Made by a program: the position numbers and the translations under genes. From contig NZ_SWMS01000020.1 in NCBI RefSeq assembly GCF_005146945.1, forward strand, positions 52,336 through 116,335: DNA of 64,000 bases. Reading direction: 5' to 3'. Positions 1 through 9,153 of this stretch are shown here, one piece after another. Origin of the DNA: Prauserella endophytica (GTDB lineage Bacteria > Actinomycetota > Actinomycetes > Mycobacteriales > Pseudonocardiaceae). The notes under the pieces were generated by a model that saw only the letters and a list, made by a program, of their open reading frames with translations, was not told the DNA's origin and did no database searches. Numbering within the stretch: the first letter of the stretch is position 1; the number at the start of each line of letters is the position of its first letter.

Positions 1-1266
1 CAGGTGCTCACCGCGCACTCCGCGAAGGGCCTGGAGTGGCGGGTCGTGGCGGTGCCGCACCTGGTGCAGGACACCTTCCCCGGCAAACGGCGCTCGTCGT
101 CGTGGTTGCGGACCGTGCCCGAGCTGCCCGCCGCGCTGCGTGGCGACGCACAGGACCTGCCCGAGCTTCGGCTGCACGGCGACGAGAACCGCAAGGAGGT
201 GCTCGACGCCTGCGCCGACCACGAGGAGCGGTTCGCCGCGCGGCACGCCGAGGAGGAGCGGCGGCTCTGCTACGTCGCGCTGACCAGGGCCGAGCACTGT
301 CTGCTCGCCTCCGGCCACTGGTGGAACGAGAGCAGCGCGCGGCCGAAGGGGCCCTCGGAGTTCCTCACCGAGATCGCCGACGTGCTCAGAGCGGAGGAAG
401 GCGTCGGCACGGTCGTGCACTGGGCCGAGCCGCCCGGCGAGGACGAGGACAACCCGCTGGTGACGGCGTCGCGCTCCGCGAGCTGGCCGGTGGACCCACT
501 GGGCGAACGGCGCGCGGCCGTGCGTGAGGGTGCCGACCTGGTGCTCGCCGCACTGGAGGAGCTGGACCTGCCCATCGCGGACGACGACCCGGACGGGTGG
601 ATCGCCGACACCGACGTGCTGCTCGCGGAACGGGAGCGCGCGTCGGGCGACGGCGACCAGGTGACCCTGCCGGGTCAGCTCTCGGTGAGTCAGCTCGTGG
701 AACTCGCCGGCGAGCCCGAGGCGCTCGCACGCAGGCTGCGCAGGCCGCTGCCGTTCCCGCCCAACGCCTTCGCCCGCAGGGGCACCGCCTTCCACGGCTG
801 GCTCGAGCGGCGGTTCGCCGGGGAGCGGCTCCTGGAGCTGGAGGACCTGCCCGGCGCCGCCGACTTCGGCGAGGCGAGTGACGCCGAGCTGGAGGCGCTG
901 CAGGAGGCGTTCGAGCGAAGCGCGTGGGCGCACCGCACGCCTCACGAGGTGGAGGTGCCGTTCTCCACCGACATCGACGGGGTCACCGTGCGCGGGCGGA
1001 TGGACGCCGTGTTCGCCGACGACGACGGCGGCTGGACCGTCGTGGACTGGAAGACGGGCACGGTGCCCGAGGACGGCAAGCTGCCCGCACTGTCGGTGCA
1101 GCTCGCGGCGTACCGGCTGGCGTGGGCGGGCCTGTCGGGCGCCCCGCTGGAGAAGGTTCGGGCCGCGTTCCACTACGTGCGGCCCGACCGGACGGTGCGG
1201 CCGGTGGATCTGCTCGACGCGGACGGGTTGCGCGAGCTACTGCGCGGAGTCCCGGGAAGCGGTTAA
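1..1266 (+). CDS. adnB: AdnB-type UvrD/REP helicase-nuclease subunit, 3' part only
   Basis: This is the C-terminal 421 codons of an SF1 helicase fused to a RecB-like nuclease; the gene enters from the left edge, so no start is present. Helicase motif V (LTAHSAKGLEW) lies at the very edge and motif VI (CYVALTRAE) around residue 90. The last ~170 residues are a PD-(D/E)XK nuclease: a histidine in GTAFHGWLE, then GRMDAVF, then VVDWKTG with the D-x-K catalytic pair, then the QLAAYRLAW helix. This helicase-plus-nuclease layout is typical of mycobacterial AdnA/AdnB, which resect double-strand breaks. The following K+ channel gene, 9 bp downstream, matches the order I recall beside adnB (Rv3201c) in M. 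tuberculosis. That favours AdnB over AdnA, since both have this architecture. Confidence 0.85.
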   Translation, partial: QVLTAHSAKGLEWRVVAVPHLVQDTFPGKRRSSSWLRTVPELPAALRGDAQDLPELRLHGDENRKEVLDACADHEERFAARHAEEERRLCYVALTRAEHCLLASGHWWNESSARPKGPSEFLTEIADVLRAEEGVGTVVHWAEPPGEDEDNPLVTASRSASWPVDPLGERRAAVREGADLVLAALEELDLPIADDDPDGWIADTDVLLAERERASGDGDQVTLPGQLSVSQLVELAGEPEALARRLRRPLPFPPNAFARRGTAFHGWLERRFAGERLLELEDLPGAADFGEASDAELEALQEAFERSAWAHRTPHEVEVPFSTDIDGVTVRGRMDAVFADDDGGWTVVDWKTGTVPEDGKLPALSVQLAAYRLAWAGLSGAPLEKVRAAFHYVRPDRTVRPVDLLDADGLRELLRGVPGSG

Positions 1267-1275
1267 GGTTCGCGC

Positions 1276-2349
1276 GTGATCAAGCGCCTCATCCGGCAGC
1301 CGCTGTCCGACCAGCCCGGTCACGCGCTCGTCGGCGTCATCCGCATGCCGGAGACGAAGGTCAGCCCGCTCCGCTCGATCGGGCGGCGGATCATCGGGGC
1401 ATTTCTGTTCCTGTTCGCGGCCGTGTTGATCGTGTACATCGGCCGGGACGGCTACAGCGACGCTAACGACGACGGCCTGTCGTTCCTGGACTGCTTCTAT
1501 TACGCGACCGTCTCGCTGTCGACCACCGGGTACGGTGACATCACGCCGGTGACCGACTTCGCCAGGCTGATCAACATCGTGGTGATCACCCCGTTGCGGG
1601 TGATGTTCCTGATCGTCCTGGTCGGTACCACACTGGAGGTGCTGACCGAGCGTTCGCGGCAGGCGCTGAGGATCCAGAAGTGGAGGCACAGGGTGCGGGA
1701 CCATGTGGTGGTCGTCGGCTTCGGCACGAAGGGCCGGTCGGCGGTCAACTCCCTGCTCGCCGAGGAAGACGCCGAGCCGAGCCAGATCGTGGTGGTGGAC
1801 ACCGACCAGGCGGCGCTCGACGCGGCCAGCGCGCTCGGGCTCATCACCGTGCACGGGTCGGCGACCCGCTCGGACGTGCTGCGGGTGGCCGGTGCGCAGC
1901 GGGCGCGCGCGATCGTGGTCGCCCCGAACCGCGACGACACGGCCGTGCTGGTGACGCTCACCGCGCGGGAGCTGGCCCCGAAGTCCAGAATCCTGGCCTC
2001 GGTGCGGGAGGCGGAGAACGTCCACCTGCTCAAGCAGTCCGGTGCCGACCAGGTGGTGGTGTCGAGCGAGACCGCGGGCAGGCTGCTCGGCATCGCGACG
2101 CGCACGCCGCTCGTGGTCGACATGGTCGAGGACCTGCTCACCCCGGAGACGGGGCTGGCGATCGCGGAGCGGCCCGTGGAGCCGTCGGAGGAGGGCGGCT
2201 CGCCCCGGCACCTGCCCGACATCGTGCTCGGAGTGGTGCGGGACGGCAGCCTCTACCGCGTGGACTCGCCCGAGGTCGACGCCATCGAGCGGGGCGACCG
2301 GCTGCTGTACGTCCGCAAGGTCACACCCGCGAAGCACGCGGCGCGCTGA
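1276..2349 (+). CDS. Potassium channel subunit with RCK/TrkA-N regulatory domain
   Basis: 357 aa from a GTG start nine bases after adnB. The N-terminal part carries a two-helix pore: TM1 at about residues 39-56, pore helix and selectivity filter TTGYGD at 83-88, and TM2 at about 99-118. The rest is a cytosolic RCK domain with a Rossmann NAD(H)-binding loop GFGTKG at 148-153 and an acidic strand end (VVVDTD). The family forms tetrameric K+ channels gated by ligands bound to the RCK ring. The arrangement matches the Rv3200c-type channel next to adnB in mycobacteria (recalled synteny). The specific ligand and physiological role cannot be read from the sequence. Confidence 0.9.
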   Translation: MIKRLIRQPLSDQPGHALVGVIRMPETKVSPLRSIGRRIIGAFLFLFAAVLIVYIGRDGYSDANDDGLSFLDCFYYATVSLSTTGYGDITPVTDFARLINIVVITPLRVMFLIVLVGTTLEVLTERSRQALRIQKWRHRVRDHVVVVGFGTKGRSAVNSLLAEEDAEPSQIVVVDTDQAALDAASALGLITVHGSATRSDVLRVAGAQRARAIVVAPNRDDTAVLVTLTARELAPKSRILASVREAENVHLLKQSGADQVVVSSETAGRLLGIATRTPLVVDMVEDLLTPETGLAIAERPVEPSEEGGSPRHLPDIVLGVVRDGSLYRVDSPEVDAIERGDRLLYVRKVTPAKHAAR

Positions 2350-2423
2350 GGTGCCCGGTCGTGTGATGTTGGGAGCACTGCACTTTCTGTGATTCGGTTC
2401 GATGATCTGGAACGATTGGCCGC

Positions 2424-2897
2424 GTGTGGCAGCGAGCGAATGGATCCGGGCGGCCGATGCCGCCGCTGACGTGGAAGGTCCTCGGCGTCTCCGCCGCCAC
2501 TGGCATTCTCATCGTTCTCGCCGCCTGGTGGGCGGGTCCCTCGCTGTTCGGCACCGCTGAGGTCGCCGACACGCGTACCGTCGAGGCCACTGTCACGCTG
2601 CCTGCCGACTGCACCAGGCCGAACGCCGAGGAGACCGTGCGTTTCGAGCTGGACGGCGTCACCCGCAACGGCACCCTCAGCGGCTGCGGGCACAACCAGG
2701 ACGAGCGGATCGAGATCGCGGTGCCCCACGCGGCGGCCGAAGGGCTGATCGACGTGCAGCTCGCCAACGCAGCGGTGGGCAGCAGTGACCTGCGGCGCCC
2801 CGTCGGGCTCGCGCTGCTGGTGCTGAGCTGCGCGGGGGGCGGCACCTACGCCTTCCTCCTCGCCCGGGGCCCCCGCCGCCCGGCCGCGGTCCTCTGA
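2424..2897 (+). CDS. Small bitopic/two-TM membrane protein, unknown function
   Basis: 157 aa if it begins at the GTG at 2424; an in-frame ATG at 2460 is an alternative and neither has a convincing ribosome-binding site. A hydrophobic helix at about residues 19-40 and another near 128-147 bracket an ~85-residue, probably extracytoplasmic domain with two cysteines (PADCTR and LSGCGH) that could form a disulfide. The gene stands alone, 74 bp after the K+ channel, and is followed by a strong bidirectional hairpin. I do not recognise a family; a secreted-domain sensor or envelope component is possible. Confidence 0.6.
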   Translation: MWQRANGSGRPMPPLTWKVLGVSAATGILIVLAAWWAGPSLFGTAEVADTRTVEATVTLPADCTRPNAEETVRFELDGVTRNGTLSGCGHNQDERIEIAVPHAAAEGLIDVQLANAAVGSSDLRRPVGLALLVLSCAGGGTYAFLLARGPRRPAAVL

Positions 2898-2920
2898 CGC
2901 AACCCGGCCACTCTGCCCAA

Positions 2921-2977
2921 CCGCAGTGAAGGCCACCATCACTGCGTTCAACGCAGGCAAGGTGGCCTTCACTGCGG
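2921..2977. terminator. AGTGAAGG-family inverted repeat, bidirectional terminator
   Basis: Two 26-base arms (2921-2946 and 2952-2977) with a 5-base TTCAA loop pair almost completely; a few bases in the ATCACTG/GGCAAGG portion differ. It lies between the convergent membrane protein and metallopeptidase genes. A second, perfect copy sits at 16917-16973, also between convergent genes, which supports a terminator role. Confidence 0.7.
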
Positions 2978-3015
2978 TTGGCTGGGGCTGGCTGGGGCTG
3001 GCTGGGGTTGGCTGG
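2978..3015. repeat. 10-bp tandem repeat (YTGGCTGGGG, 3.8 copies)
   Basis: Three full units and one partial unit of a 10-base G-rich repeat run directly into the stop codon of the minus-strand metallopeptidase (3016-3018). The evenly spaced GGGG tracts could fold into a G-quadruplex on the plus strand, and copy number may vary between strains. Both points are inference. Confidence 0.6.
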
Positions 3016-4110
3016 TCAGGCTACGTCGGCGCTGCTGGCCGCGAAGGTGTTGCAGTCGACGATGCGGTTGTCGTAGGCGCCGGCCCGCCACCATGCCGCG
3101 TAGTTCTGGTTGCTGCCGTGGTCCTGGGTGCCGGACGTGTCGTCGCCGCGGGTCTCCTGGTCGTACCACGCCTTGTCGTACATGTCCCTCGTGATCGTGC
3201 CGCCACGGTCGACGTGCGCGCCCATGAACATGCCCGAGAAGCACTGGGCCTGCAGCTCCTTGCGCCGTGACATCTCCAGTCCCGCCGGGCTGTTCTGGCC
3301 CGCCGCGTAGATCTCCTCCCACGCGGCGTCCATGATCCCCGCCACCTCCTGCACGTGGTGGCCGTACTCGTGGGCGAACAGCGCCAGGTACACGCCGGGG
3401 TTGTTGCCGTACTGCTCGGTCTGCAGCCCCGCGAAGGGCACGTACAGGTTGTTCTCGCAGTAGTAGGCGGCCGTGGCGATGCCCACCTCGATCGTGCCGC
3501 ACGGGGTGTCGAAGCCGCCGCCCGAGGGGAAGTGCAGCGTCGGCGACACGAACGGCAGGTTGTAGTACTCGAGGAACGGCCCCCACGCCGCGTCGAGGCA
3601 GCCCGCCGCGGCGGTGAAGAACGCCTCCGCGGCCGCGGGGTTGCTCTCCCACGCGGGGAGGTGGCACGCGAGGTTCTGCAGGCCGGCGTCGGGGTCCTGC
3701 AGGATCGGGTGGTCGGCGAGCGCGAGGATCTTCCTCGGCCCCTGCTCGACCTCCGAGGTGCTGGACTCGGTGGACGTCTCGCTGCTCTCGGTGGTGGTCG
3801 AGGTGGTGCTCGACGCCGTCGTGGTGGTCGACTCGACCGTGCTTGTGGCGGCGTTGTTGGTGTAGCCGCCGTCGGCCGACGGCTCGTTGTCCCGGCCGTT
3901 CGTCAGGGTGAAGACGACGATCAGGCTCAGCACGAGCAGAGTGGCACCGCCGATGGACGCCACGATGAGGGGACCGCGTGGCTTCCGCGGCGGGTAGCCC
4001 GGGTACCCGTACCCGGCCTGCCCGTACGGATGCGGAGCCGGGGGCTGCTGCGGCCCCTGTGGTCCTTGCGGCCACTGGGGACCGTAGGGGCCCTGCGGCG
4101 GTTGTGTCAT
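3016..4110 (-). CDS. Membrane-anchored neutral zinc metallopeptidase (YpfJ-like)
   Basis: 364 aa. The N-terminal ~45 residues are a Pro/Gly/Gln-rich cytosolic tail, followed by one TM helix at about 47-69, a long Ser/Thr-rich linker (85-120) and an extracellular catalytic domain. The zinc-binding motif HEYGH is at 247-251 within LFAHEYGHHVQ. The pattern fits the putative neutral zinc metallopeptidase family (PF04228, YpfJ), whose substrates are generally unknown. The gene is monocistronic and divergent from the membrane-protein operon at 4241. It ends against a tandem repeat and hairpin. Two cysteines near 204 and 218 could form a disulfide outside the cell. Confidence 0.85.
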   Translation of the reverse strand: MTQPPQGPYGPQWPQGPQGPQQPPAPHPYGQAGYGYPGYPPRKPRGPLIVASIGGATLLVLSLIVVFTLTNGRDNEPSADGGYTNNAATSTVESTTTTASSTTSTTTESSETSTESSTSEVEQGPRKILALADHPILQDPDAGLQNLACHLPAWESNPAAAEAFFTAAAGCLDAAWGPFLEYYNLPFVSPTLHFPSGGGFDTPCGTIEVGIATAAYYCENNLYVPFAGLQTEQYGNNPGVYLALFAHEYGHHVQEVAGIMDAAWEEIYAAGQNSPAGLEMSRRKELQAQCFSGMFMGAHVDRGGTITRDMYDKAWYDQETRGDDTSGTQDHGSNQNYAAWWRAGAYDNRIVDCNTFAASSADVA

Positions 4111-4240
4111 GTGCTCGTCCCGACGCCTAGATCGATTTCCGGCTCAGCATAACGAGCGGGTGAGCCACCGGGGTGCGGCTTGCCTAATCTGGGCGGCACC
4201 GACGACGTGCGTGGTTCCTACGAAATGCGAGGATTGCTCA

Positions 4241-5197
4241 ATGACAGATCCCAGTGGCTGGTCCTCGCCGGACTCCGGCGACGAGCCCCGCCGCGCGCAG
4301 TACCCGCAGTACCCCCAGTATCCGCAGAACCCCCGCGCGGGCGGCGGATCGCAGGGGCAGCCTGGCGTGATCCCGCTCCGGCCCCTCGCGCTCGGCGAGA
4401 TACTGGACGGCGCGATCGGCACGATGCGCAAGTACGCGGGCATCGTGTTCGGCTCCTCGGCTGTCGTCGCCCTGATCAGCGCGGTGCTCTTCCTCCTGGC
4501 CGACATGTGGCTGCTCGGCTCGGTCGAGCAGGTCATGCTCAGCCCGAACGCGACGCAGGAGGAGCAGCTCGACGCGCTGTGGGAGGCCCTGCGCCAGACC
4601 CTGCCGGTCAACGCCGTGATCCTGATCGTGACCATGGTGACGCAGACCTTCCTCACCGGTCTGCTGATGGTCGTGGTCGGCAAGGCCGTGCTGGGCCAGC
4701 CGATCACCTTCGCCGAGGCGTGGGAGGAGCTGCGGCCGCGCCTGCTGCCGCTGCTCGGGCTCACCCTGCTGGTAGCGCTGATCGTCGCGGTCGGCACGGT
4801 GCTCTTCATCGTCCCCGGCATCGTGGCCTACGTGTTCCTGAGCCTGGCCACGCCCGCGCTGGTGCTGGAGCGGGGCAAGGTCGGCAGGTCGCTCGGCCGC
4901 TCCACGGCCCTGGTGCGCGGCTCGTGGTGGCGAGTGTTCGGTATCCTGCTCGTAGCCCTGATCATCACGTTCGTGATCAGCTTCATCATCCAGATCCCGT
5001 TCGGGTTCGCGGGCGGCGCCGACATAGGTCAGGGCGCCTCGACCGGCGACCTGCTGATCGGTGAGCTGGGCAGGGCGATCGCGCAGACCATCACGGTGCC
5101 GTTCGCGGCAGGTGTCACCGCGCTGCTCTACATCGACCAGCGCATGCGCCGCGAGGGACTCGACAGGGAGCTGGCGCGCGCGGCCGGCGGCGAATGA
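4241..5197 (+). CDS. Polytopic membrane protein (GDPD membrane-domain-like), first gene of MoxR block
   Basis: 318 aa from the ATG at 4241. The open frame extends back to 4109, but that would overlap the divergent metallopeptidase start. A short Pro/Gln/Tyr-rich N-terminus (repeated QYPQYPQ) precedes about six hydrophobic segments, including two long pairs near residues 120-145 and 175-215. The LRPLALGEILDGAIGTMRKY segment at the first helix is typical of actinobacterial proteins resembling the membrane domain of glycerophosphodiester phosphodiesterases, but there is no catalytic domain here. It overlaps the DUF4129 gene by 4 bp. The same order (membrane protein, DUF4129, DUF4350, MoxR, DUF58, SpoIIM, RDD) is recalled from Rv3689-Rv3695. 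Confidence 0.75.
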   Translation: MTDPSGWSSPDSGDEPRRAQYPQYPQYPQNPRAGGGSQGQPGVIPLRPLALGEILDGAIGTMRKYAGIVFGSSAVVALISAVLFLLADMWLLGSVEQVMLSPNATQEEQLDALWEALRQTLPVNAVILIVTMVTQTFLTGLLMVVVGKAVLGQPITFAEAWEELRPRLLPLLGLTLLVALIVAVGTVLFIVPGIVAYVFLSLATPALVLERGKVGRSLGRSTALVRGSWWRVFGILLVALIITFVISFIIQIPFGFAGGADIGQGASTGDLLIGELGRAIAQTITVPFAAGVTALLYIDQRMRREGLDRELARAAGGE

Positions 5198-5820
5198 TCG
5201 GACTCGCCGACGTCCCGGTCGACGTCGGTCGCGACGAGGCCCAGCGGGCCGCTCGCGATGAGCTGGCCGACCGGGTGTACCAGGAGGCGCGGCCCGGTCC
5301 GGTCGAGCGCGTCGTCGACTGGGTCGCCGACCTGCTCGCGGACTTCTTCGGCGCCCTCGACGGGGCGCCCGGCGGCGTGGCGGGGCTGGTGCTGTTCCTG
5401 GTGCTGCTCGTCGTGCTCGCTGCCGTGGTCCGCCTGCGCACGGGCAAGATCGTGCGACGGCGGCGGGCGCGCCGGGCCGAGGTGTTCTCCGGTCCGGTCC
5501 GCACGGCCGCCGCCCACCGGCTCGCGGCCGAACGGGCGCGGGCGGACGGCGAGCACGCCGAGGCTGTGCGCGAGTGGTTCCGCGCGATCGTGCGTGGGCT
5601 GGAGGAAGGCGGGGTGCTCGACGAGCGTTCCGGGCGCACCGCCGCCGAGGTCGCCGCTGAGGCCGGGGCTCTGCTGCCCGGCTCGGCCGGCGAGCTGAGA
5701 GCCGCGGCCGTGCTGTTCGATCAGGTGCATTACGGCGGGAGCGCGGCCACGGCCGAGGGCGTCGAACGTCTCGCCGCGCTCGACGCCGCCGTGCGCGAGC
5801 TCAGGACGGTGGCCCGGTGA
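5194..5820 (+). CDS. DUF4129 domain membrane protein
   Basis: 208 aa; its ATG overlaps the preceding stop by 4 bp and its stop overlaps the next start by 4 bp, so it is translationally coupled on both sides. A single TM helix at about 62-82 separates an N-terminal region from a cytosolic, charged C-terminal domain containing EAVREWFRAIVRGLEE and a final VHYGG segment, both typical of DUF4129. In other bacteria this domain sits in transglutaminase-like or MoxR-associated membrane proteins. Its biochemical activity is unknown. Context suggests it works with the MoxR ATPase at the membrane. Confidence 0.8.
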   Translation: MIGLADVPVDVGRDEAQRAARDELADRVYQEARPGPVERVVDWVADLLADFFGALDGAPGGVAGLVLFLVLLVVLAAVVRLRTGKIVRRRRARRAEVFSGPVRTAAAHRLAAERARADGEHAEAVREWFRAIVRGLEEGGVLDERSGRTAAEVAAEAGALLPGSAGELRAAAVLFDQVHYGGSAATAEGVERLAALDAAVRELRTVAR

Positions 5821-6896
5821 GCACCTCGGTCTCGCCCGACGCCGCACGCGTGTGGCGGGCCGCGAGAGCGCCGCTCGTGATCGTCTTCGCGGTGCTCGCC
5901 ACCGCCGTGGTGCTGAGCCTGTCGCGCAGCGGCGACGGCGGCGCGCTCGACCCGGAGTCGGCGACCGAGGACGGCAGCCGCGCCGTGGCGAGGCTGCTCG
6001 GCGCACAGGGTGTGACCGTGGAGGCCCGCCACTCCAGCCGGGGCCTGGACGCGCGCGGTGCGACGCTGTTCGTGACCCGGCCCGACCTGGTCGACCCCGG
6101 CACGCTCCGGACGCTGACCCGTGAGGCGGCCTCGGTGGTGCTGCTCGCGCCCTCCCAGGACACGCTCGACGCGGTCGCGCCGGGGATCGCCGAGGTCGGA
6201 CCGCTCGCCGAGGAGGTCCGGCGGCCCGGCTGTGCGCTGCCCGCCGCCGTCGCCGCAGGGGGTGTGACGCTCGGCGGCACCGACTACGCCGCGGTGCTCA
6301 CGTGCTACGACGGCGCGTTGGCGACCGACGGGGCCGTGACCGTGCTTGGCGGGCCGGCCCCGCTCACCAACGCCCGGCTCGACGAGGAGGGCAACGCCGC
6401 GCTGGCCCTGCGCGTGCTCGGCGGGCACGAGCGGCTCGTCTGGTACCTGCCCTCGCCCGGCGACCCCGCGCTGCGCGGCGAGGAGGCGCTGACGGACCTG
6501 CTGCCGGACGCCTGGGTGTTCGGCGCCGCGCAGGTGGGGGTCGCCGCGGTGCTGCTCGCGCTGTGGCGTGCCCGCAGGCTCGGCCCCGTCGTCAGCGAGC
6601 CGCTGCCGGTGGTGGTGCGCGCGGCCGAGACCGTCGAGGGCAGGGCGCGCCTCTACCGCAGGGGCGGCGCCGCCGACCACGCCGCGGAGGCACTGCGCCG
6701 CGCGAGCATCGAGCGGCTGCTGTCCGCGCTGGGCCTGCCCTGCGACGCCGAACCGGCCGCCGTCGTGGCGGCGATCGCGGCACGGACCGGCCGCGACACC
6801 GCAGCGCTGCTGTACGGTCCGCCCCCTGCCGACGACGCCGCCCTCGTGCGGCTCGCCGACGAACTGGACGCACTCGAGAACGAGGTTCGCCTGTGA
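5817..6896 (+). CDS. DUF4350 domain membrane protein
   Basis: 359 aa from a GTG in a GTGA overlap with the upstream gene. TM helices at about 19-35 and 237-253 flank a periplasmic-side domain with the DUF4350 look (a GSRAVARLLGAQGVTVE stretch, then a Rossmann-like strand pattern). The cytosolic C-terminus includes EGRARLYRRGGA and ends in a helical region. It is coupled to the MoxR gene by another GTGA overlap. The protein is presumably a membrane partner of the MoxR/DUF58 pair, as in the Rv3691-Rv3693 order of M. tuberculosis (recalled). The function is not established. Confidence 0.8.
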   Translation: MSTSVSPDAARVWRAARAPLVIVFAVLATAVVLSLSRSGDGGALDPESATEDGSRAVARLLGAQGVTVEARHSSRGLDARGATLFVTRPDLVDPGTLRTLTREAASVVLLAPSQDTLDAVAPGIAEVGPLAEEVRRPGCALPAAVAAGGVTLGGTDYAAVLTCYDGALATDGAVTVLGGPAPLTNARLDEEGNAALALRVLGGHERLVWYLPSPGDPALRGEEALTDLLPDAWVFGAAQVGVAAVLLALWRARRLGPVVSEPLPVVVRAAETVEGRARLYRRGGAADHAAEALRRASIERLLSALGLPCDAEPAAVVAAIAARTGRDTAALLYGPPPADDAALVRLADELDALENEVRL

Positions 6897-7852
6897 CCGC
6901 ATCGAACGACGCCCGGCAGTCGCTCATCGCGCTGCGCTCCGAGGTCGCCAAGGCGATCGTCGGCAACGACGCCGCCGTCACCGGACTGATCCTCGCGCTG
7001 TTGTGCCGGGGACACGTCCTGCTCGAAGGCGTGCCCGGCGTGGCGAAGACGCTGCTCGTGCGCACGCTGGCAGCGGCGCTCGACCTGCGCACCACGCGCG
7101 TGCAGTTCACCCCCGACCTCATGCCCGGCGACGTCACGGGCTCGCTCGTCTACGACCCGCACACCGCCGAGTTCTCCTTCCGCGAGGGCCCGGTGTTCAC
7201 CAACCTCCTGCTGGCGGACGAGATCAACCGGACGCCGCCGAAGACCCAGTCGGCGCTGCTGGAGGCGATGGAGGAGCGGCAGGTCTCCGTCGACGGCGAG
7301 CCCCGGAAGCTGCCCGAGGTGTTCGTGGTGATCGCCACGCAGAACCCCGTCGAGTACGAGGGCACCTACCCGCTGCCGGAGGCGCAGCTCGACCGGTTCC
7401 TGCTCAAGCTCACGATGCCCGCACCGTCCAGAGAGGACGAGATCGCGGTGCTGACCAGGCACGCCGAGGGCTTCGACCCACGCGATCTCGCCGGTGCCGG
7501 GGTGCGGCCCGTCGCGGGCGCGGGCGAGCTCGCCGCCGCGCGGGCGGCGGTGCGCGAGGTGACCGTCGGCCCCGAGGTGACGGGCTATGTCGTCGACCTG
7601 TGCCGCGCCACCCGCGAGGCACCCGCGGTGCGGCTGGGCGTCTCGCCGCGAGGGGCCACCGCGCTGCTGTCGGTCGCGAGGGCGTGGGCGTGGCTCTCCG
7701 GCCGCGCTTACGTGACCCCCGACGACGTCAAGACGCTCGCCCGTCCCGCGCTGCGGCACCGCGTCGAGCTGCGGCCGGAGGCCGAGCTGGAGGGCGCGAC
7801 GGCCGACGGCCTGCTCGACCGCCTGCTCGCGACCGTCCCGGTGCCCCGCTGA
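6893..7852 (+). CDS. MoxR-family AAA+ ATPase
   Basis: 319 aa from the GTG at 6893, which overlaps the upstream stop; the frame is open much further upstream but that part is a shadow of the DUF4350 gene. Walker A is GVPGVAKT (46-53) and Walker B LLLADE (105-110), followed by INRTPPKTQSALLEAMEE, a signature of the MoxR subfamily. A sensor-1 asparagine is in VIATQNP and the C-terminal lid is present. MoxR proteins act as chaperone-like ATPases that help assemble or activate partner complexes, commonly with a DUF58/VWA protein encoded next door, as here. The gene overlaps the DUF58 start by one base. Confidence 0.92.
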   Translation: MTASNDARQSLIALRSEVAKAIVGNDAAVTGLILALLCRGHVLLEGVPGVAKTLLVRTLAAALDLRTTRVQFTPDLMPGDVTGSLVYDPHTAEFSFREGPVFTNLLLADEINRTPPKTQSALLEAMEERQVSVDGEPRKLPEVFVVIATQNPVEYEGTYPLPEAQLDRFLLKLTMPAPSREDEIAVLTRHAEGFDPRDLAGAGVRPVAGAGELAAARAAVREVTVGPEVTGYVVDLCRATREAPAVRLGVSPRGATALLSVARAWAWLSGRAYVTPDDVKTLARPALRHRVELRPEAELEGATADGLLDRLLATVPVPR

Positions 7853-9147
7853 TGGCGCTCACCGCACGCACCCCACTGCTGGCACTCGCCGGCGCGCTCG
7901 TCGTGGCGCTGCTCGCGCCGACGCTCGCCGGGGTGCTCGCGGTGTGCGCGGTGATTCTCGCCGGTGTGGTCGCCGACCTGCTGTTCGCGGGCAGCGTGCG
8001 GGCGTTGACGTTCTCGCGCGACGGCGCGACGTCGGTGCGACTCGGGGAGCGGGCGGAGGTCCGCCTGCGCGTGACCAACCCCGGCAGGCGCACCGTGCGT
8101 GGTGTGCTGCGTGACGCGTGGCAGCCGAGCGCTGGCGCCGAGACCGACCGTCACCGCGTCGCCGTGCCACCGGGGCAGGCCCGGACGTTGACGACCGTTC
8201 TGCGGCCCACCCGGCGCGGCGACCGCCTCGCGCACCGCGTCACCGTGCGCGCCGTCGGCCCGCTCGGGCTCGCCGCGCGGCAAGGCTCGCACGAGGTGCC
8301 GTGGGCGGTGCGCGCGCTGCCGCCGTTCCACAGCCGACGGCATCTGCCCGGCAGGCTCGACCGGCTGCGCAGGCTCGACGGCCGCAGCGCCGCGCACGTG
8401 CGCGGGCAGGGCACCGAGTTCGACTCGCTCCGGGAGTACGTCCTCGGCGACGACGTCCGCTCCATCGACTGGCGGGCCACGGCCAGGACCGCGGACGTCA
8501 TGGTGCGCACGTGGCGGCCCGAGCGCGACCGGCACGTGCTGCTCGTGCTCGACACCGGGCGCACGGCGGCGGGCCGGATCGGTGACGGCACCCGGCTCGA
8601 CGCGGCGATGGACGCGGCGTTGCTGCTCGCCGCGCTGGCCTCGCGCGCGGGCGACCGCGTGGACCTGCTCGCCTACGACCGCGGGGTCCGGGCGAGCGTG
8701 CAGGGGGTCGCCGCCGCGCAGCTGCTGCCATCGCTGGTGACGGCGATGGCTCCGCTGGAACCGGAGCTCGTGGAGTCCGACGCGCGAGGGCTCGTCGGCG
8801 AGGTCCTGCGGCGGACGCGGCGCCGTTCGCTCGTGGTGCTGCTGACCGGGCTCGACCCGGCGCCACTGGAGGAGGGCTTGCTGCCGGTGCTGCCGTCCCT
8901 CACCGCGCGGCATCGGCTGCTGGTCGCCGCCGTCGCCGATCCCGCCGTCGCCCAACTGGCGCGCGGGCGGGGTGACGCCGACGCCGTGTACGGAGCCGCC
9001 GCGGCGGAACGCACGCTCGCGGAGCGCGCACACGTCACCGCGCTGCTCGCCCGCCACGGCGCCGAGGTGGTGGACGCCGTCCCGGACCGGCTGCCGCCCG
9101 CGCTCGCCGACCGCTACCTCGACCTCAAGGCGGCAGGCCGGCTCTGA
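7852..9147 (+). CDS. DUF58 (VWA-like) membrane protein, MoxR partner
   Basis: 431 aa. Two closely spaced N-terminal TM helices (about residues 8-45) are followed by a beta-rich domain and the DUF58 signature GTEFDSLREYVLGDDVRSID around residues 184-203. A VWA-like fold comes next, with DTGR in the MIDAS-like strand (LLVLDTGR). The family is the usual partner of MoxR ATPases. Its start overlaps the MoxR stop (TGATG), so the two are made together. A hairpin of the GGGAGC family 7 bp after the stop probably ends the five-gene transcript. Confidence 0.85.
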   Translation: MALTARTPLLALAGALVVALLAPTLAGVLAVCAVILAGVVADLLFAGSVRALTFSRDGATSVRLGERAEVRLRVTNPGRRTVRGVLRDAWQPSAGAETDRHRVAVPPGQARTLTTVLRPTRRGDRLAHRVTVRAVGPLGLAARQGSHEVPWAVRALPPFHSRRHLPGRLDRLRRLDGRSAAHVRGQGTEFDSLREYVLGDDVRSIDWRATARTADVMVRTWRPERDRHVLLVLDTGRTAAGRIGDGTRLDAAMDAALLLAALASRAGDRVDLLAYDRGVRASVQGVAAAQLLPSLVTAMAPLEPELVESDARGLVGEVLRRTRRRSLVVLLTGLDPAPLEEGLLPVLPSLTARHRLLVAAVADPAVAQLARGRGDADAVYGAAAAERTLAERAHVTALLARHGAEVVDAVPDRLPPALADRYLDLKAAGRL

Positions 9148-9153
9148 CCGCCG

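Noticed and set aside
1237..2337. 366-codon minus-strand frame opposite the K+ channel
   Set aside because: It is antisense to a gene with clear channel and RCK motifs, contains low-complexity His/Arg/Gln-rich sequence, and is an effect of GC-rich codon structure.
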